Counted from the first letter of the stretch, positions 6,660 through 15,425 are shown. The stretch: DNA of 22,343 bases from JAKZSU01 sp047517485 (GCA_047517485.1 JAKZSU010000130.1:1-22343); one strand, 5' to 3'. Notes: generated by a model from the letters alone, not told the origin. Translations and numbers: made by a program.

Positions 6660-9082
6660 TGTCAGATCAAGCAACCCCTTCGTCGGCCGAACGGGCCGAG
6701 AAACTGCAAGGATTGGGCTCCAGCCGCAAACGCGTCGAGGATGTCCGGTTTACCCAGGGCAAGGGCAATTACATCGACGATATCAAGCAGCCGGGCATGC
6801 TTTTCGGCGATTTCGTCCGCTCTTCGCACGGCCATGCGCGCGTCGTCTCGATCGACAAGGATGCGGCGATGGCGTTGCCCGGTGTCGTCGCGGTGCTCAC
6901 CGCGGCCGATCTGAAGCCGCTGAACCTGCATTACATGCCGACCTTGGCGGGCGACGTCCAAGCCGTGTTGGCGGACGAAAAAGTGCTCTTCCAGGGCCAG
7001 GAGGTGGCTTTCGTCGTCGCCACCGATCGCTATATCGCCGCCGACGCGGTGGAGCTGGTCGAGGTCGAGTATGACGCGTTGCCGGTGCTCATCGATCCGT
7101 TCAAGGCGATGGACGCCGACGCGCCGGTGCTGCGCGACGATCTCGAAGGCAAGACCGAGGGCGCGCACGGGCCGCGCAAGCATCACAACCACATCTTCTT
7201 CTGGCAAGCGGGCGACAAGGAGGGCGCGGAAAAAGCCATCGCCGAGGCCGACGTGGTGGCAGAAGAGCTCATCGTCTATCCGCGCAGCCACCCGTCACCG
7301 ATCGAGACTTGCGGCTGCGTCGCCTCGATGGACAAGATCACCGGCAAGCTGACGATCTGGGGCACCTTCCAGGCGCCGCACGCGGTGCGCACCGTGGCCT
7401 CGCTGATCACCAACATCGCCGAGCATAATATCCGCATCATATCGCCCGACATCGGCGGCGGTTTCGGCAACAAGGTGGGGGTCTATCCGGGCTATATCTG
7501 CGCCACCGTCGCGACCATCGTCACCGGCAAACCGGTCAAGTGGATCGAGGACAAGATCGAGAATCTGAGCGCCACCGCGTTCGCCCGCGACTATCACATG
7601 ACGGGGCGGATCGCGGCCACCAAGGAGGGCAAGATCACCGGACTGTCGTGCGATGTGATCGCCGATCATGGCGCGTTCGATGCTTGCGCCGATCCGACCA
7701 AATTCCCCGCCGGGTTCTTCTCGATTTGCACCGGGTCGTACGACATTCCGGTCGCCTACTGTGGGGTCGACGGCGTCTATACCAACAAGACGCCGGGCGG
7801 GGTCGCCTATCGTTGCTCGTTCCGGGTCACCGAGGCGGCCTATATGATCGAGCGGATGATCGACGTGCTGGCGCGCAAGCTCGATATGGATCCGGCCGAG
7901 CTGCGGGTGAAAAACCTGATCGGCAAGGAGCAGTTTCCCTATACCTCGGCGCTGGGCTGGGAATATGATTCCGGCGACTATCAGACGGCGATGGCGAAGG
8001 CGCTCGAGGCCGTCGACTATAAGGCTCTGCGTGCCGAACAAACGGCCAATCGCGCCGCTTTCGCCGCCGGCGAGACCCGCTCGTTGATGGGGATCGGGGT
8101 CGCCTTCTTCACCGAGATCGTCGGCGCGGGACCGGTCAAGAACTGCGATATCCTGGGCCTCGGCATGTTCGATTCGTGTGAGATCCGCATCCATCCGACC
8201 GGTTCGGCGATCGCCCGGCTGGGCACCATCTCGCAAGGCCAGGGTCACGCCACGACCTACGCGCAGATTTTGGCAACCGAGATCGGCCTTCCCGCCGAGG
8301 ACATCACCATCGAGGAAGGTGACACCGATACCGCGCCCTATGGCCTCGGCACCTACGGGTCGCGCTCGACCCCGGTGGCGGGCGCCGCCGCGGCGATGGT
8401 GGGCCGTAAGATCCGTGCCAAAGCGCAAATGATAGCCGCCTATCTGTTGGAGGTTCACGACAACGATCTGGAATGGGATGTCGACCGCTTCCAGGTCAAG
8501 GGCAATCCCGAGCAGTTCAAGACGATGAAGGAACTGGCTTTCGCCGCCTACAACCAGGCGGTTCCCGGGATCGAGCCGGGCCTCGAGGCGGTGTCCTATT
8601 ACGATCCGCCGAACATGACCTATCCGTTCGGTGCCTATGTCTGCGTGCTCGACATCGATGTCGACACCGGGACGGTCGAAGTCCGGCGCTTCTACGCGCT
8701 CGACGATTGCGGCACCCGGATCAACCCGATGATTATCGAGGGCCAGATCCATGGCGGGTTGACCGAGGCGCTGGCGATTTCGATGGGCCAGGAAATCACC
8801 TATGACGAGATGGGCAATGTGAAGGGCGCCAGCCTGATGGATTATTTCGTGCCGACCGCGGTGGAGACCCCGGTGTGGGAGACCGACCATACGGAAACCC
8901 CCTCGCCGCACCATCCGATCGGCGCCAAGGGGGTTGGCGAGAGCCCGAATGTCGGTGGCGTGCCGGCGTTCTCCAACGCGGTGAACGACGCGTTCGCGCA
9001 TTTGGGGCTCACTCACAGCCAGATGCCGCACGACCATTGGCGGGTGTGGAAGACCGCGCAAAGCCTGGGTCTCACGGGCTAA
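6659..9082 (+). CDS. coxL: form I aerobic CO dehydrogenase large subunit CoxL
   Basis: 807-residue catalytic subunit of the xanthine oxidase family holding molybdopterin cytosine dinucleotide and the [Cu-S-Mo] cluster. The active-site loop reads VAYRCSFR (382-389); its Cys386 is the expected Cu ligand, and AYxCSFR separates form I (bona fide CO oxidisers) from form II, which has AYRGAGR-type loops. The catalytic Glu is Glu761 in GVGESPNVGG, and the IGGGFGNKVG cofactor loop is at about 265-274. Both active-site residues sit two positions below the numbering I recall for O. carboxidovorans CoxL (Cys388, Glu763), so the chain appears intact. The start MSDQATPSSAERAEKLQG aligns with the family N-terminus; earlier in-frame starts run into coxS. 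The start codon overlaps the coxS stop by one base. Confidence 0.97.
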   Translation: MSDQATPSSAERAEKLQGLGSSRKRVEDVRFTQGKGNYIDDIKQPGMLFGDFVRSSHGHARVVSIDKDAAMALPGVVAVLTAADLKPLNLHYMPTLAGDVQAVLADEKVLFQGQEVAFVVATDRYIAADAVELVEVEYDALPVLIDPFKAMDADAPVLRDDLEGKTEGAHGPRKHHNHIFFWQAGDKEGAEKAIAEADVVAEELIVYPRSHPSPIETCGCVASMDKITGKLTIWGTFQAPHAVRTVASLITNIAEHNIRIISPDIGGGFGNKVGVYPGYICATVATIVTGKPVKWIEDKIENLSATAFARDYHMTGRIAATKEGKITGLSCDVIADHGAFDACADPTKFPAGFFSICTGSYDIPVAYCGVDGVYTNKTPGGVAYRCSFRVTEAAYMIERMIDVLARKLDMDPAELRVKNLIGKEQFPYTSALGWEYDSGDYQTAMAKALEAVDYKALRAEQTANRAAFAAGETRSLMGIGVAFFTEIVGAGPVKNCDILGLGMFDSCEIRIHPTGSAIARLGTISQGQGHATTYAQILATEIGLPAEDITIEEGDTDTAPYGLGTYGSRSTPVAGAAAAMVGRKIRAKAQMIAAYLLEVHDNDLEWDVDRFQVKGNPEQFKTMKELAFAAYNQAVPGIEPGLEAVSYYDPPNMTYPFGAYVCVLDIDVDTGTVEVRRFYALDDCGTRINPMIIEGQIHGGLTEALAISMGQEITYDEMGNVKGASLMDYFVPTAVETPVWETDHTETPSPHHPIGAKGVGESPNVGGVPAFSNAVNDAFAHLGLTHSQMPHDHWRVWKTAQSLGLTG

Positions 9083-9089
9083 GCCGCCG

Positions 9090-9968
9090 GTGACCGAGGC
9101 GCTCGACATCGCCGCGCGCCTCAGGGAGGTGGGCTACATCGCGGACGAGAACTTGGCGATTGCGCTACGGTTCTCGATCGATCTCGGCCGGCCGCTGCTG
9201 TTGGAAGGCGAGGCCGGCGTCGGCAAGACCGAGGTCGCCCGCGCCCTCGCCGAGGTGTTGGAGACGCGGCTGATCCGCTTGCAGTGTTACGAGGGGCTCG
9301 ACGCCAACAATGCGATCTACGAGTGGAACTATCAGCGGCAGCTGCTGGCGATCAAGGCGAGCGAGCGCGAGGAGACCTCCGCGTCGGCGGTCGAATCGCG
9401 AATATTCTCCGAGGACTATTTGCTCAAGCGCCCGTTGCTCGAGGCGATCAGCCAGACCCAGGCGCCGGTTCTGCTGATCGACGAGATCGACCGCGCCGAC
9501 GAGGAGTTCGAGGCTTACCTGCTCGAAATTCTCTCCGATTTTCAGATTACGGTGCCCGAGCTCGGCACGATATCCGCGGTCAGCATTCCCCACGTGGTGT
9601 TGACGTCGAACGGCACCCGTGAGCTCTCGGACGCGCTGCGCCGGCGCTGTCTCTATACCTATGTCGAATTCCCCAGCCTGGAGCGCGAGCTGGAGATTCT
9701 GATTTCGCGGGTCCCGGGGATCGAGTACGCCTTGGCCGAGCAGATCGCGCGGTTCGTCCAGGGCCTGCGCCAAGAGGACCTCGAAAAGGTGCCGGGTATC
9801 GCCGAAACCCTGGACTGGGCGGCGGCGCTGGTCGGCATGGACCTGGCCGGCCTCGATCATGACGTAGAGCGGATCCGCGCGAGCATGATCTGCCTGCTCA
9901 AGACCGCGGCGGACCAGAAGGCGGTGACCGCCGAGGTGGTCGGCCGGCTGGTCGGCAAGGCGGCGTAA
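9090..9968 (+). CDS. coxD: CoxD, MoxR-type AAA+ ATPase for CO dehydrogenase maturation
   Basis: 292-residue AAA+ ATPase. In O. carboxidovorans CoxD is a membrane-associated chaperone needed to insert sulfur and then copper into the CoxL active site. Walker A GEAGVGKT is at 40-47, Walker B VLLIDE at 127-132, sensor 1 Asn174 in LTSNGTREL, and an arginine-rich ALRRRC at 182-187 is a candidate Arg finger. The start is GTG at 9090, 7 nt after the coxL stop; the stop is 4 nt from the coxE GTG, so it lies within the same operon. MoxR ATPases typically pair with a von Willebrand A protein, which is exactly the next gene. Confidence 0.93.
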   Translation: MTEALDIAARLREVGYIADENLAIALRFSIDLGRPLLLEGEAGVGKTEVARALAEVLETRLIRLQCYEGLDANNAIYEWNYQRQLLAIKASEREETSASAVESRIFSEDYLLKRPLLEAISQTQAPVLLIDEIDRADEEFEAYLLEILSDFQITVPELGTISAVSIPHVVLTSNGTRELSDALRRRCLYTYVEFPSLERELEILISRVPGIEYALAEQIARFVQGLRQEDLEKVPGIAETLDWAAALVGMDLAGLDHDVERIRASMICLLKTAADQKAVTAEVVGRLVGKAA

Positions 9969-9972
9969 GCCG

Positions 9973-11163
9973 GTGACCGCGACGTCCCCGACCCTCGTGG
10001 AGGCGATGCCGGTCGGCGCGCGCCTTACCGGTTTCATCGATCATTTGCGGATGAACCAATTCAAGATCGGGCCCAGCGAGACCCGGGACGTGGTGCGCCA
10101 TTTGGCGACAACGCCGGTGGCGACGCTCGGTGACGCGCGCCGCGAACTGAAAATATTGCTTTCGAGCGGGCACGAGGACTGGCAGCGCTTCGACGATCTT
10201 TTCGAAGCCTATTGGATCGCCAAGGGGCGGCGGCGAGAGTTCGTCCATAAGGACGGGCCGCGCGACAGTCGCAGCCATGTCTCCGGCCACGCGGTTTGGC
10301 GAGAGCATTTTGACGCCGGCCCCGAGAGCGCCGATCAGCCGGGTGTGGAGCAGCCGGGCGACACCGAGATCGACGGCGATGCGCCGGGGCGCTTGATCGC
10401 CTCTGATCAGACCGTGCGGATGCGAACCGATCTTCGCCATTTCACCGATCCGCGCGAGATCGCCGAAGCCGAACAGCTGGCCTATCGCCTCGCGCGCGCG
10501 ATGCGCTACCGGCTGTCGCGGCGCTACCGCCGGGCGACGGGTGGCACGCGCATCGATCTGCGGCGGACCATCCGCGCCAATTTGAGCCATGGCGGCGATC
10601 CGCTGACCTTGGTCAGAAAAGCGAAGCCGGATCGCCCGGTGCGGATCACCGTATTGCTCGACGTGTCGGGATCGATGAAGGCCTACAGCCGGTTCTTCCT
10701 GCAATTCGTCAAAGGCATGGTGTGCCACTGGATCGACACCGATGCGTATCTATTCCACACCAAACTGATGCGGGTCACCGATGTCGTGCGCGAACGCGAC
10801 GCGCTCAAAGCGATGACCAACCTGTCGTTGATGGCCGACGGCTTTGGCGGCGGCACCAAGCTCGGCGCGAGCCTCGCCCGCTTCAATACCGATTATGCCA
10901 AACGCACGCTCAATTCACGCAGCGTGGTGATTATCCTCAGCGATGGCTACGACACCGGTCCGGCCGCGACCCTGGCGCGCGAATTGGCCCAACTGAAGCG
11001 CCGGGCGCCGCGCCTGATATGGTTGAATCCCTTGCTGGGATGGCGTCACTATCAACCGGTGACCGCGGCGATGGAGGCGGCGCTTCCCTATATCGATCAC
11101 TTCGCCGCCGCCAACACCTTGGAATCGTTAGCGGCGATCGAACACGACTTGGCGCGACTTTAG
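9973..11163 (+). CDS. coxE: CoxE, von Willebrand A domain maturation protein
   Basis: 396-residue partner of the CoxD ATPase in building the Mo-S-Cu centre of CoxL. The C-terminal half is a vWA domain with a full MIDAS metal site: DVSGS (230-234), Thr295 in GGGTKLG, and Asp324 in LSDGYD. The N-terminal half is the helical CoxE region, with a charged linker rich in Asp/Glu/Pro around 113-145. The GTG start at 9973 gives the family-length protein but has only a weak ribosome-binding site; the alternative ATG at 10006 has GGAGG just 2 nt away. Translation probably depends on coupling to coxD, whose stop is 4 nt upstream. Confidence 0.92.
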   Translation: MTATSPTLVEAMPVGARLTGFIDHLRMNQFKIGPSETRDVVRHLATTPVATLGDARRELKILLSSGHEDWQRFDDLFEAYWIAKGRRREFVHKDGPRDSRSHVSGHAVWREHFDAGPESADQPGVEQPGDTEIDGDAPGRLIASDQTVRMRTDLRHFTDPREIAEAEQLAYRLARAMRYRLSRRYRRATGGTRIDLRRTIRANLSHGGDPLTLVRKAKPDRPVRITVLLDVSGSMKAYSRFFLQFVKGMVCHWIDTDAYLFHTKLMRVTDVVRERDALKAMTNLSLMADGFGGGTKLGASLARFNTDYAKRTLNSRSVVIILSDGYDTGPAATLARELAQLKRRAPRLIWLNPLLGWRHYQPVTAAMEAALPYIDHFAAANTLESLAAIEHDLARL

Positions 11164-11174
11164 TGGAGAAGGCG

Positions 11175-11951
11175 ATGACCCATGCCACCGTCACGCTGGA
11201 TTTGATCGAGCAGTTGCGCGCCAAGGGCGAGGAATTCTGTGTCGCGACGATCGTGCGTACCGCCAACCTGACCTCGGCCAAGGCGGGCGCCAAGGCGGTG
11301 GTCACCAAGGATGGCGAAATGCATGGGTTCGTCGGCGGCGGCTGCGTGACCGGCGCGGTGCGTGCCGCCGCGCTCGAAGCGCTGTCGACCGGCGCGCCGC
11401 AGATGGTGCGTATTCGGCCCAAGGACGAGGTCGAGAGCGAAGTCGATGTCGATGTCGATGGCGCGCCGCTCTACAAATCGAGCTGTCCGAGCGGCGGCAC
11501 GGTGGAGATCTTTCTCGAGCCGATGCGCACGGCGCGAAAACTGATCGTCTTCGGCACTTCGCCGGTGGCGGACGCCTTGATCGCCATCGCCAAGGCGGTG
11601 GGCTTCGCGGTGGCACGCGCCGGCGCCGATGAAAGTGACGGTGACATCGAGGGGGGCGACGCCGTGGTCATCGCGACGCAAGGCCGTCTTGATCGCGAGG
11701 CGCTGCGCGCTGCCCTGGCCTCGCCGGCGCGCTATGTGGCGATGGTCGGAAGCCGCGAAAAGATCGCCAAATTGCGCCGTGATCTGGCCGAGGAAGGCGC
11801 CTGCCCAGCGGCTAGGCTCGACCAGTTGCGCGGCCCGGCGGGGCTCGACATCGGTGCGGTCGGTCCGGAGGAGATCGCGCTCTCGATCGTCACCGAAATC
11901 GTCAAATTTCTGCGCAAGCCAGAGACCGCTTCGGTACCCAAATCCGCCTGA
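11175..11951 (+). CDS. coxF: CoxF, XdhC/CoxI family maturation factor
   Basis: 258-residue XdhC/CoxI-family protein, a class that binds molybdenum cofactor and aids its sulfuration or insertion; CoxF is required for introducing copper into the CO dehydrogenase cluster in O. carboxidovorans. The N-terminal XdhC domain has VGGGCVTGAV (53-62) and KSSCPSGG (101-108), whose Cys57 and Cys104 are conserved in the family. The C-terminal Rossmann domain starts at LIVFGTSPVADAL (123-135) and ends with RYVAMVGSREK and LDIGAVGPEEIALSI. GTGGAGAAGGCG supplies a good ribosome-binding site for the ATG at 11175, 11 nt after coxE. Confidence 0.9.
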   Translation: MTHATVTLDLIEQLRAKGEEFCVATIVRTANLTSAKAGAKAVVTKDGEMHGFVGGGCVTGAVRAAALEALSTGAPQMVRIRPKDEVESEVDVDVDGAPLYKSSCPSGGTVEIFLEPMRTARKLIVFGTSPVADALIAIAKAVGFAVARAGADESDGDIEGGDAVVIATQGRLDREALRAALASPARYVAMVGSREKIAKLRRDLAEEGACPAARLDQLRGPAGLDIGAVGPEEIALSIVTEIVKFLRKPETASVPKSA

Positions 11952-12012
11952 GCATCGCCGCGACGAGCCTCAGGTGATAGGCTATTCGACCACACTCGGG
12001 AATGAGGAGGCG

Positions 12013-13065
12013 ATGATGGTCACGTGCATGCGTCCACAAGCTTGGATCACGGCGTTCCTGTTCGCGATCGGCGTATTGGTTTTGACGCCGCTGGCGGAGG
12101 CTCGACCGCCGCTCGATATGGCGGCGGCGCCGGAAGGCTTTATCCCACCGCGCCTGAACCCGACCGGTGCCGAGCTCGAGACCCGGGAACTCGAGGACGG
12201 TGTCTATGCCCTGGTTTCGACCATCCCGGGGGTCGATAATTCCGGCTTCGTGGTGGGCAGCCGCGGGGTGCTGGTCATCGATGCCCATATCAACGGGACG
12301 ATGGCGGGCAAGATCCAGGTGGCGGTGCGCGCCGTCACCGACTTGCCGATCCTCTACGTCGTCGATACCAATTATCATGGCGATCATACGTTCGGCAATT
12401 ACGCTTTCCCGCCCGAGACCACGATCGTCGCGTCGCAGGCGACCGCCAAGGCGATGAAGGATTTCGAACACGAAAAAAGTTTCCTGCTGTCGATGATCGG
12501 CGGCGATGCAAGTGTCGTCGAGGGTGTCGAATGGCGAATGCCCGATATTCGCTATCGCCGCTTCCTCAGCCTCGATCTCGGCGGCCGCGCGGTCGAGCTG
12601 CATCATTTCGGACCGGGGAACACCAAGGGCGACACGGTGGTCTTTGAACCCAACTCAAAGACCGCGTGGACCGGCAATCTGGTGGTCGGCGAGGGGACGA
12701 TCCCGCTGCTGCTCGAAGGCGGCGCGGCGCGCTACGCCCACACCATCGCCCGGTTTGCCCAGCGCTTGGACGTGGCAGTGATCATTCCGGGCCACGGCCG
12801 GCCGACCACCGGCGCCATCCTCGGCCGCTATCTCGATTATCTCGGCGATCTCACCTTCCGGGTGCGCGGCGCGGTGGCAAACGGCCGGACGCTGTCAGAG
12901 ACCTTGGCGGAAGTCGCGATACCGGAGCGGTTCGTCCCGCCCGCCGATGTGCCGCCGGATTCGATCCCGGCGCGCATCCGTGCCTTCCTGATCGGTTTTC
13001 ACCGCTACAATGTGAACCAGACCTGGCTCGATATAACGGACCCCGAGCCTAGGCGCCGTCACTAA
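12013..13065 (+). CDS. exported metallo-beta-lactamase-fold protein with altered metal site
   Basis: 350-residue protein with a signal peptide (hydrophobic stretch 11-27, LAEA cleavage region near 30) and an MBL fold. The metal motif reads N120-Y-H122-G-D124-H125, where the family normally has His at the first position, and G-P-G-N203-T-K-G-D, where His is normal; His261 lies in PGHGRPT. Thus the predicted site 2 ligands (Asp124, His125, His261) remain, while two of three site 1 ligands are Asn. The substrate is unknown; secreted relatives include quinoprotein-associated and lactonase-like hydrolases. GAGGAGGCG precedes tandem ATGs at 12013 and 12016. It lies 61 nt after coxF on the same strand and may be cotranscribed, although nothing shows a role in CO oxidation. 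Its 3' end overlaps the convergent esterase gene by 17 bp. Confidence 0.85.
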   Translation: MMVTCMRPQAWITAFLFAIGVLVLTPLAEARPPLDMAAAPEGFIPPRLNPTGAELETRELEDGVYALVSTIPGVDNSGFVVGSRGVLVIDAHINGTMAGKIQVAVRAVTDLPILYVVDTNYHGDHTFGNYAFPPETTIVASQATAKAMKDFEHEKSFLLSMIGGDASVVEGVEWRMPDIRYRRFLSLDLGGRAVELHHFGPGNTKGDTVVFEPNSKTAWTGNLVVGEGTIPLLLEGGAARYAHTIARFAQRLDVAVIIPGHGRPTTGAILGRYLDYLGDLTFRVRGAVANGRTLSETLAEVAIPERFVPPADVPPDSIPARIRAFLIGFHRYNVNQTWLDITDPEPRRRH

Positions 13066-14011
13066 ACGTGAATTTGAGCACCGCGCCGATTCGCGCGATG
13101 GCTTGCTCGCAATGGGGCAGGAATTTACCCATGCCCATATAGCCGTGAATTGTGCCCGGGTCGCGGTGATGGGTCGCGTCGACTCCGGCGGTTTTCAGCC
13201 GTTCGGCATAGGCCGCGCCCTCGTCGCATAAGGGGTCGAGCCCGGCGGTCAGCACCAGAGCCGGGGCGAGACCGGAGAGATCCTCGACCAGCCCCGGCGC
13301 GGCCCAGGGTTCGCTGGTGCGCGACGGGTCGGTGTAATACTGACTATAGAACCAGTCGATGGTCGGGCGGTCGATGGGAAAGACATCGGCGAATTTTTTA
13401 TACGAGTCGCGGCTGTCGCGGGGCTCGACCGCGGGGTAGATCAACACTTGCAGGCTGATCTTCGGGCCGCCGGTGTTGCGCATCTCCTGGGCGACCACCG
13501 CCGCGAGATTACCGCCGGCGCTGTCGCCGCCGACCGCGATACGCTTGGCATCGCCGCCGATCGCGTGGGCATGGCCGGCCAGCCAAGTAAATGCCGCCAC
13601 CGCATCCTCGACCGCGGCCGGGTAGGGATGCTCCGGCGCCAGGCGATAATCGACCGCGATGACCAGACAATCGGCGGCCAGGGCGATGCGACGACAGACC
13701 GCATCGTGACTGTCGAGATCGCCGATCACGAAGCCGCCGCCGTGGTAATAAACGAACATCGGCAAGCCGTGCCCGGTCCCCGGACGTGGCGCGTACATGC
13801 GAATGGCGATGGCGCCGCCGGGGCCGCGAATCTGCGCGTCCTCGACCCGTGCCAGGTCGATCGAATCGAGATCGGAGCGCACCCGGCGCTCGGCGAACTC
13901 GGCGCGCGCGCCCTCCGCCGACATGGTATGGAGCGGCGGCGGCGCGGTCTCGTTGATGATTTCGAGAAGCGCCCTGGTCGGCGCGTCGGCTTCGTCCGGT
14001 ATGCGCGTCAC
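13049..14011 (-). CDS. HSL-family (family IV) alpha/beta hydrolase, esterase
   Basis: 320-residue hormone-sensitive-lipase type esterase acting on short-chain esters. The oxyanion-hole motif HGGGF is at 90-94, the nucleophile Ser164 is in GDSAGG, and Asp259 (GLDPLCDEG) and His289 (IHGYMG) complete the triad. VDYRLAPEHPYPAAVED (120-136) is the hallmark stretch of the family. I chose the GTG at 14011 because GGGAGA lies 7 nt upstream and conserved sequence begins shortly after; upstream in-frame sequence to 14122 is not family-like. No signal peptide, so it is cytoplasmic. The last 17 bp overlap the MBL gene on the other strand. Confidence 0.9.
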   Translation of the reverse strand: MTRIPDEADAPTRALLEIINETAPPPLHTMSAEGARAEFAERRVRSDLDSIDLARVEDAQIRGPGGAIAIRMYAPRPGTGHGLPMFVYYHGGGFVIGDLDSHDAVCRRIALAADCLVIAVDYRLAPEHPYPAAVEDAVAAFTWLAGHAHAIGGDAKRIAVGGDSAGGNLAAVVAQEMRNTGGPKISLQVLIYPAVEPRDSRDSYKKFADVFPIDRPTIDWFYSQYYTDPSRTSEPWAAPGLVEDLSGLAPALVLTAGLDPLCDEGAAYAERLKTAGVDATHHRDPGTIHGYMGMGKFLPHCEQAIARIGAVLKFTFSDGA

Positions 14012-14152
14012 GTCTGGTCTCCCGTAATGCCCGGCACGTTCATAGCAAATCGTCGCCGCGTTGTCCGTCGAACCTTGCGCTGGAGCCCTATTCGACTTAA
14101 TGCAGTTGGTTTGATGGACCAAATTGTCTTTTTGCGTAGGCCTGGAAAGGCT

Positions 14153-15119
14153 CTAGCCTTTGCGCGGCTTGCTGTTGCGTTCCCAAAACACGCCGTCGGC
14201 GAAGCCTTGTACCGACCGATCGGCCTCGGCCAAAGCCAGTCGTTTCTCGGTGAGAAGCGCGTAGCCCTCGTCGCGCTCGATCGCGACGTAGCGACGGTCG
14301 AGCTTTTTCGCCACCACCGCGCTGGTTCCCGAGCCGGCGAAGGGATCGAGGACGACGTCGCCGGGATTGCTACTCGCCAGGATCAATTTGGCGATCAGCT
14401 TCTCCGGCTTCTGGGTCGGATGTTCGGTGTTCTCCGGCATCGACCAGAACGGCACGGTCATGTCGGTCCAGAGATTCGACGGCGCGGTGTCGCGATTACG
14501 CCCGTCCTTCGCCTCTTGCCAATCCTTGGGCCGGCCGCCGTTCTCGCGGTACGGCGCGATCACCCGGCGTCGCGTCATCACCGCGTCGCGATTGAAGGTA
14601 AAGCGGTCGGACAGGGTGCAGAACCAGATGTCCTCGCTACAGTTTTTCCAGTTGCGCGCCGCGCCGCGGCCCTTCTCACGCTCCCAGGTGATGCGGTTGT
14701 GCAGCTTGAGACGCGATGACGCCGCGGTCTGAATCGCCGCGGTGCTCTGCCAGTCGCCGCACACATAAACGCTGGCCGTCGGTTTGAGCGTCGGCAAGAC
14801 CAAATCGAGAATTTCACCGAGCCAAGCGCAATAGCTGTCGAGCGATTGTTTGCCGTGCCGGCGATCGCCGAACGTCTTGCCGCGATTGTACGGCGGATCG
14901 AGAATCGCCAAGTCGGCGAACCCGCGCGGCAGGCGCGGCAGGACGGCAAAAACAGTCGCCGAGGATGGTCTTGTCGAGTACATTTTCTCGAGTCAAATCG
15001 CTTTCACCGGCAAGCAACTTGCGGCGCAAAGTCTCGGTCTCGCCAGGATCGAGCCGCAAGGTGCGATTACGCGGTGCCGGCGGATTCGGATCGTCGATGT
15101 CTGTCGTGGAGTCGGACAC
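14153..15119 (-). pseudogene. DNA (adenine-N6 type) methyltransferase, frameshifted
   Basis: An S-adenosylmethionine-dependent DNA methyltransferase of the N6/N4 beta-class layout. Motif IV DPPYN (adenine type) comes first, then the recognition region (about the middle third), then ENTEHPTQKPEKLI and motif I as LDPFAGSGT near the C-terminus. The frame from 15119 reads RENVLDKTILGDCF and then goes off-family; the family sequence continues as FAVLPRLPRGFADLAILDPPYN one base out of phase. The shift maps to the run of five A at 14948-14952 on the + strand (TTTTT in the coding strand): removing one base joins the frames into about 321 residues. The downstream frame alone (ATG at 14983) would start just before motif IV and lack the leading strand. 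The start is uncertain: GTG 15119 has no clear ribosome-binding site and lies 18 bp from the MITE-like element. No restriction enzyme gene is adjacent, so it would be a solitary methylase. Confidence 0.82.
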
Positions 15120-15136
15120 GATACTTAGCCAGTGTG

Positions 15137-15425
15137 ATACCAAGGGTGGTTAATAATGACACATTTGATGGTCCGAGGTGGCTTTCCGGGCAGGCGCGAC
15201 GTGGCCTCCGCGATGCGGTGCCATCGGGCAAGCGGCGCAACGCCCCCGAAAAGCCACCTCGGGGCACCGCAGGCCGGTCTGCCCAGGGAGCAAGAGTCGT
15301 CGCTGGATGCGCAGGTCGCTTGTCATGGGGTCGCTTGACGTGGGGTCACACGACGGCGCGCGCCGCTCCTACCCAGCGGCGAAAATCGATCGGTCAAATG
15401 GGTCATTTTTAACCACTCTTGGAAT
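15137..15425. mobile_element. MITE-like non-coding element with terminal inverted repeats
   Basis: The left terminus (15137-15168) and the reverse complement of the right terminus (15394-15425) match at 28 of 32 bases (core CCAAGgGTGGTTAA and ATGACaCATTTGA). The 289-bp interior has no credible gene but is highly structured. CCGAGGTGGCTTTCCGGG (15173-15190) pairs with 15245-15262 at 17 of 18 positions, and CGCCGCT (15361-15367) pairs with AGCGGCG (15375-15381). This is the anatomy of a miniature inverted-repeat element moved by a transposase encoded elsewhere. I could not define a target-site duplication. It sits directly upstream of the broken methyltransferase. Confidence 0.72.

Noticed and set aside
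7295..9109. 604-codon open frame antisense to coxL
   Set aside because: It mirrors the GC-rich third-position bias of coxL and its translation has no family features.
13448..14719. 423-codon + strand frame across the esterase and methyltransferase
   Set aside because: It spans two recognised genes on the opposite strand and translates to low-complexity Arg/Gly/His sequence.
14983..15143. Start of the methyltransferase at TTG 15143 inside the MITE-like terminus
   Set aside because: The added residues are not conserved-looking and come from the element end; GTG 15119 is preferred, though neither has a good ribosome-binding site.
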